From: Candidatus Woesearchaeota archaeon
GTDB lineage: Archaea; Nanobdellota; Nanobdellia; Woesearchaeales; WJIZ01
Assembly: GCA_018303575.1 (NCBI GenBank)
Contig: JAGVXW010000071.1
Span: 1-5,415, forward strand
Direction of reading: 5' to 3'
Length of the DNA: 5,415 nt
The notes under the pieces were generated by a model. It ran no database searches, was not told where the DNA came from, and saw only the letters and a list, made by a program, of their open reading frames with translations. Made by a program: the position numbers and the translations under genes. This document shows positions 4,672 through 5,415 of the stretch, in pieces; the stretch's first letter is position 1; the number at the start of each line of letters is the position of its first letter.

Positions 4672-5259
4672 TTAGACGAACCTCACGAAGAATGTTTTGG
4701 TGGCATATTCGACGGTGAGCCCGCTCGTGTCAGCCATGTCATTGCCAAACTCGTCCATTTCGATGATGCTGATCTTCAGCAGCTTCGTGCCTGTCGCGGT
4801 CTTGTCGGTCTTGAGTGTTACGGGGATGACAACGGCGTCCGCAGGGCCCAGTGACTGGGGCGTAGAGTCCCAGAGCAACTCGAATGGCCTTCCCTCGACC
4901 TTGTCACCCGGCAGGATGATATCCGTGCGCGTCGTGCCGGTCTCGTCTTTCAGGATTTCGGCGAACACAACGCGGAAAAACAGCTTCCTCGGGTCAACGT
5001 TCTTGACGCCCATCGCGAGCAGCTGCTCATCCCCGGAGTCAATGGTGACTTGCGAGCTTGGGAAGGAGAGCTTCTTGTCGCCTGTCCTCAAATCATCCAA
5101 AATCTGCTCCCTGACTTGGTCCTGCACCGAAGAGGTTGTATCGCCAATGTCCTTGAACATATTACGGACGAATCCCAGACCCAGGCCAAGCAGGGTCATG
5201 GCCAGGATAACAATGACAATCGCGTTGATAGAAAGCTCGAGCGCCGCCTTTTTCGACAT
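4672..5259 (-). CDS. Pilin-like membrane-anchored surface protein (upstream copy)
   Basis: This 195-residue protein starts MSKKAALELSINAIVIVILA: a short basic N-terminus and one membrane helix (about 9-31). KAAL fits the archaeal prepilin-peptidase consensus as I recall it. A helical linker (about 33-60) and a beta-rich extracellular domain follow, with a FPSSQVTIDSGDEQLLAMGVKN stretch and the C-terminus DTSGLTVEYATKTFFVRFV. The motifs ELSxNxIVI, GxGxxFVxN and D-T-[ST]-G-L-x-V-E-Y are shared with the protein encoded at 4455, so the two are likely diverged paralogues. This copy has no cysteine. The ATG at 5259 is chosen over the upstream in-frame ATG at 5295: GAGGTG lies 4 bases before it, and the 5295 codon falls beside the TATA box, upstream of the predicted transcription start. 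First gene of a three-gene operon. A surface-fibre or adhesion role is inferred. Confidence 0.76.
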   Translation of the reverse strand: MSKKAALELSINAIVIVILAMTLLGLGLGFVRNMFKDIGDTTSSVQDQVREQILDDLRTGDKKLSFPSSQVTIDSGDEQLLAMGVKNVDPRKLFFRVVFAEILKDETGTTRTDIILPGDKVEGRPFELLWDSTPQSLGPADAVVIPVTLKTDKTATGTKLLKISIIEMDEFGNDMADTSGLTVEYATKTFFVRFV

Positions 5260-5263
5260 GCTA

Positions 5264-5270
5264 CACCTCT
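5264..5270 (-). promoter_or_regulatory. Strong ribosome binding site deciding the start at 5259
   Basis: AGAGGTG on the minus strand matches six bases of the archaeal Shine-Dalgarno (GAGGTG) and lies 4 bases before the ATG at 5259. It excludes the longer reading from 5295. Confidence 0.7.
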
Positions 5271-5295
5271 TTTTTGCACTTTCTCGTGAAGGCAA

Positions 5296-5303
5296 TATAT
5301 AAA
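5296..5303 (-). promoter_or_regulatory. TATA box of the pilin-like operon
   Basis: On the minus strand this reads TTTATATA. Transcription about 27 bases downstream would start near 5272, just ahead of the ribosome binding site, giving a leader of about 14 bases. The same octamer is used by the Lrp-like gene. Confidence 0.62.
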
Positions 5304-5415
5304 TGTTACGAAATCGGCAGTATCTCCGCAGGTTTGTTTAGGGGGTGAGCTTTTTGACAGGGTAGGGGTTTGTTTGGCCTTCTTAGTCGCGTGAGCCGAT
5401 CAGCTATATTTGTTC
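5304..5415. other. Non-coding right edge with a 9-base direct repeat
   Basis: No supported gene lies here. GGTTTGTTT occurs twice, at 5331-5339 and 5367-5375, exactly 36 bases apart, around a G-rich stretch (GGGGGTGAG, then CAGGGTAGGGG). It lies upstream of the pilin-like operon promoter. It could be a regulatory site or part of an adjacent gene's upstream region; nothing here decides between these. Confidence 0.3.

Noticed and set aside
5260..5295. Longer N-terminus for the upstream pilin-like protein, starting at 5295
   Set aside because: The ATG sits next to the TATA box, and GAGGTG directly precedes the ATG at 5259.
4697..5302. 201-codon plus-strand open frame opposite the pilin-like gene
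   Set aside because: Serine-rich, motif-free translation on the antisense strand of a well-supported gene; a shadow frame.
5341..5368. G-quadruplex from the G-runs at the right edge
   Set aside because: Only three runs of three or more G are present; a standard intramolecular quadruplex needs four.
5306..5413. Minus-strand open frame of 35 codons running in from the right edge
   Set aside because: Its translation is rich in N, P, K and R with no recognisable motif, and it is short enough to be open by chance.
5391..5415. Possible GTG start (MSRSAIFV...) of a plus-strand gene leaving the window
   Set aside because: Only eight codons are visible, with no ribosome binding site or clear TATA box at the right distance.

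Overview
The window reads as archaeal, most likely from a DPANN-type lineage such as Woesearchaeota; the lineage is an inference. Supporting signs are BRE/TATA promoter elements about 25-28 bases upstream of start codons, which implies leaderless mRNAs. Where leaders do exist they carry GAGGTG-type ribosome binding sites. There is also a tandem double-domain Lrp/AsnC regulator and pilin-like proteins that begin with an ELSxNxIVI membrane segment. Coding regions look roughly balanced in GC, while the promoter regions are very AT-rich.

Left part (1-1773): a two-module Lrp/AsnC regulator runs off the left edge on the minus strand. It is divergent from an unrecognised soluble 243-residue protein. 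About 106 AT-rich bases between them hold both promoters and a palindrome over the regulator's own TATA box.

Centre (1798-3154): a four-helix membrane protein of the DUF1461/TIGR01906 (Lit-like) family is followed by a bacterial-type triosephosphate isomerase. The tpiA start overlaps the end of the membrane gene by 11 bases. tpiA also has its own strong promoter inside that gene.

Right-centre (3151-3829, minus strand): a ribbon-helix-helix/PIN toxin-antitoxin pair (VapBC type) lies tail-to-tail with tpiA, with a 4-base overlap of stop codons. The toxin has intact catalytic residues but no ATG, GTG or TTG start; CTG at 3570 fits best. A perfect inverted repeat covers the antitoxin's TATA box.

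Right part (3898-5303, minus strand): a tightly packed three-gene operon encodes two diverged pilin-like, membrane-anchored proteins with similar N- and C-terminal motifs, separated by a 71-residue two-helix membrane protein. It looks like a small cell-surface or appendage module of unknown function. The last ~110 bases contain no supported gene.

The most interesting points are the archaeal Lit-like protein, the three-gene pilin-like operon, the missing canonical start of the toxin, and the bacterial-type TIM under an archaeal promoter.
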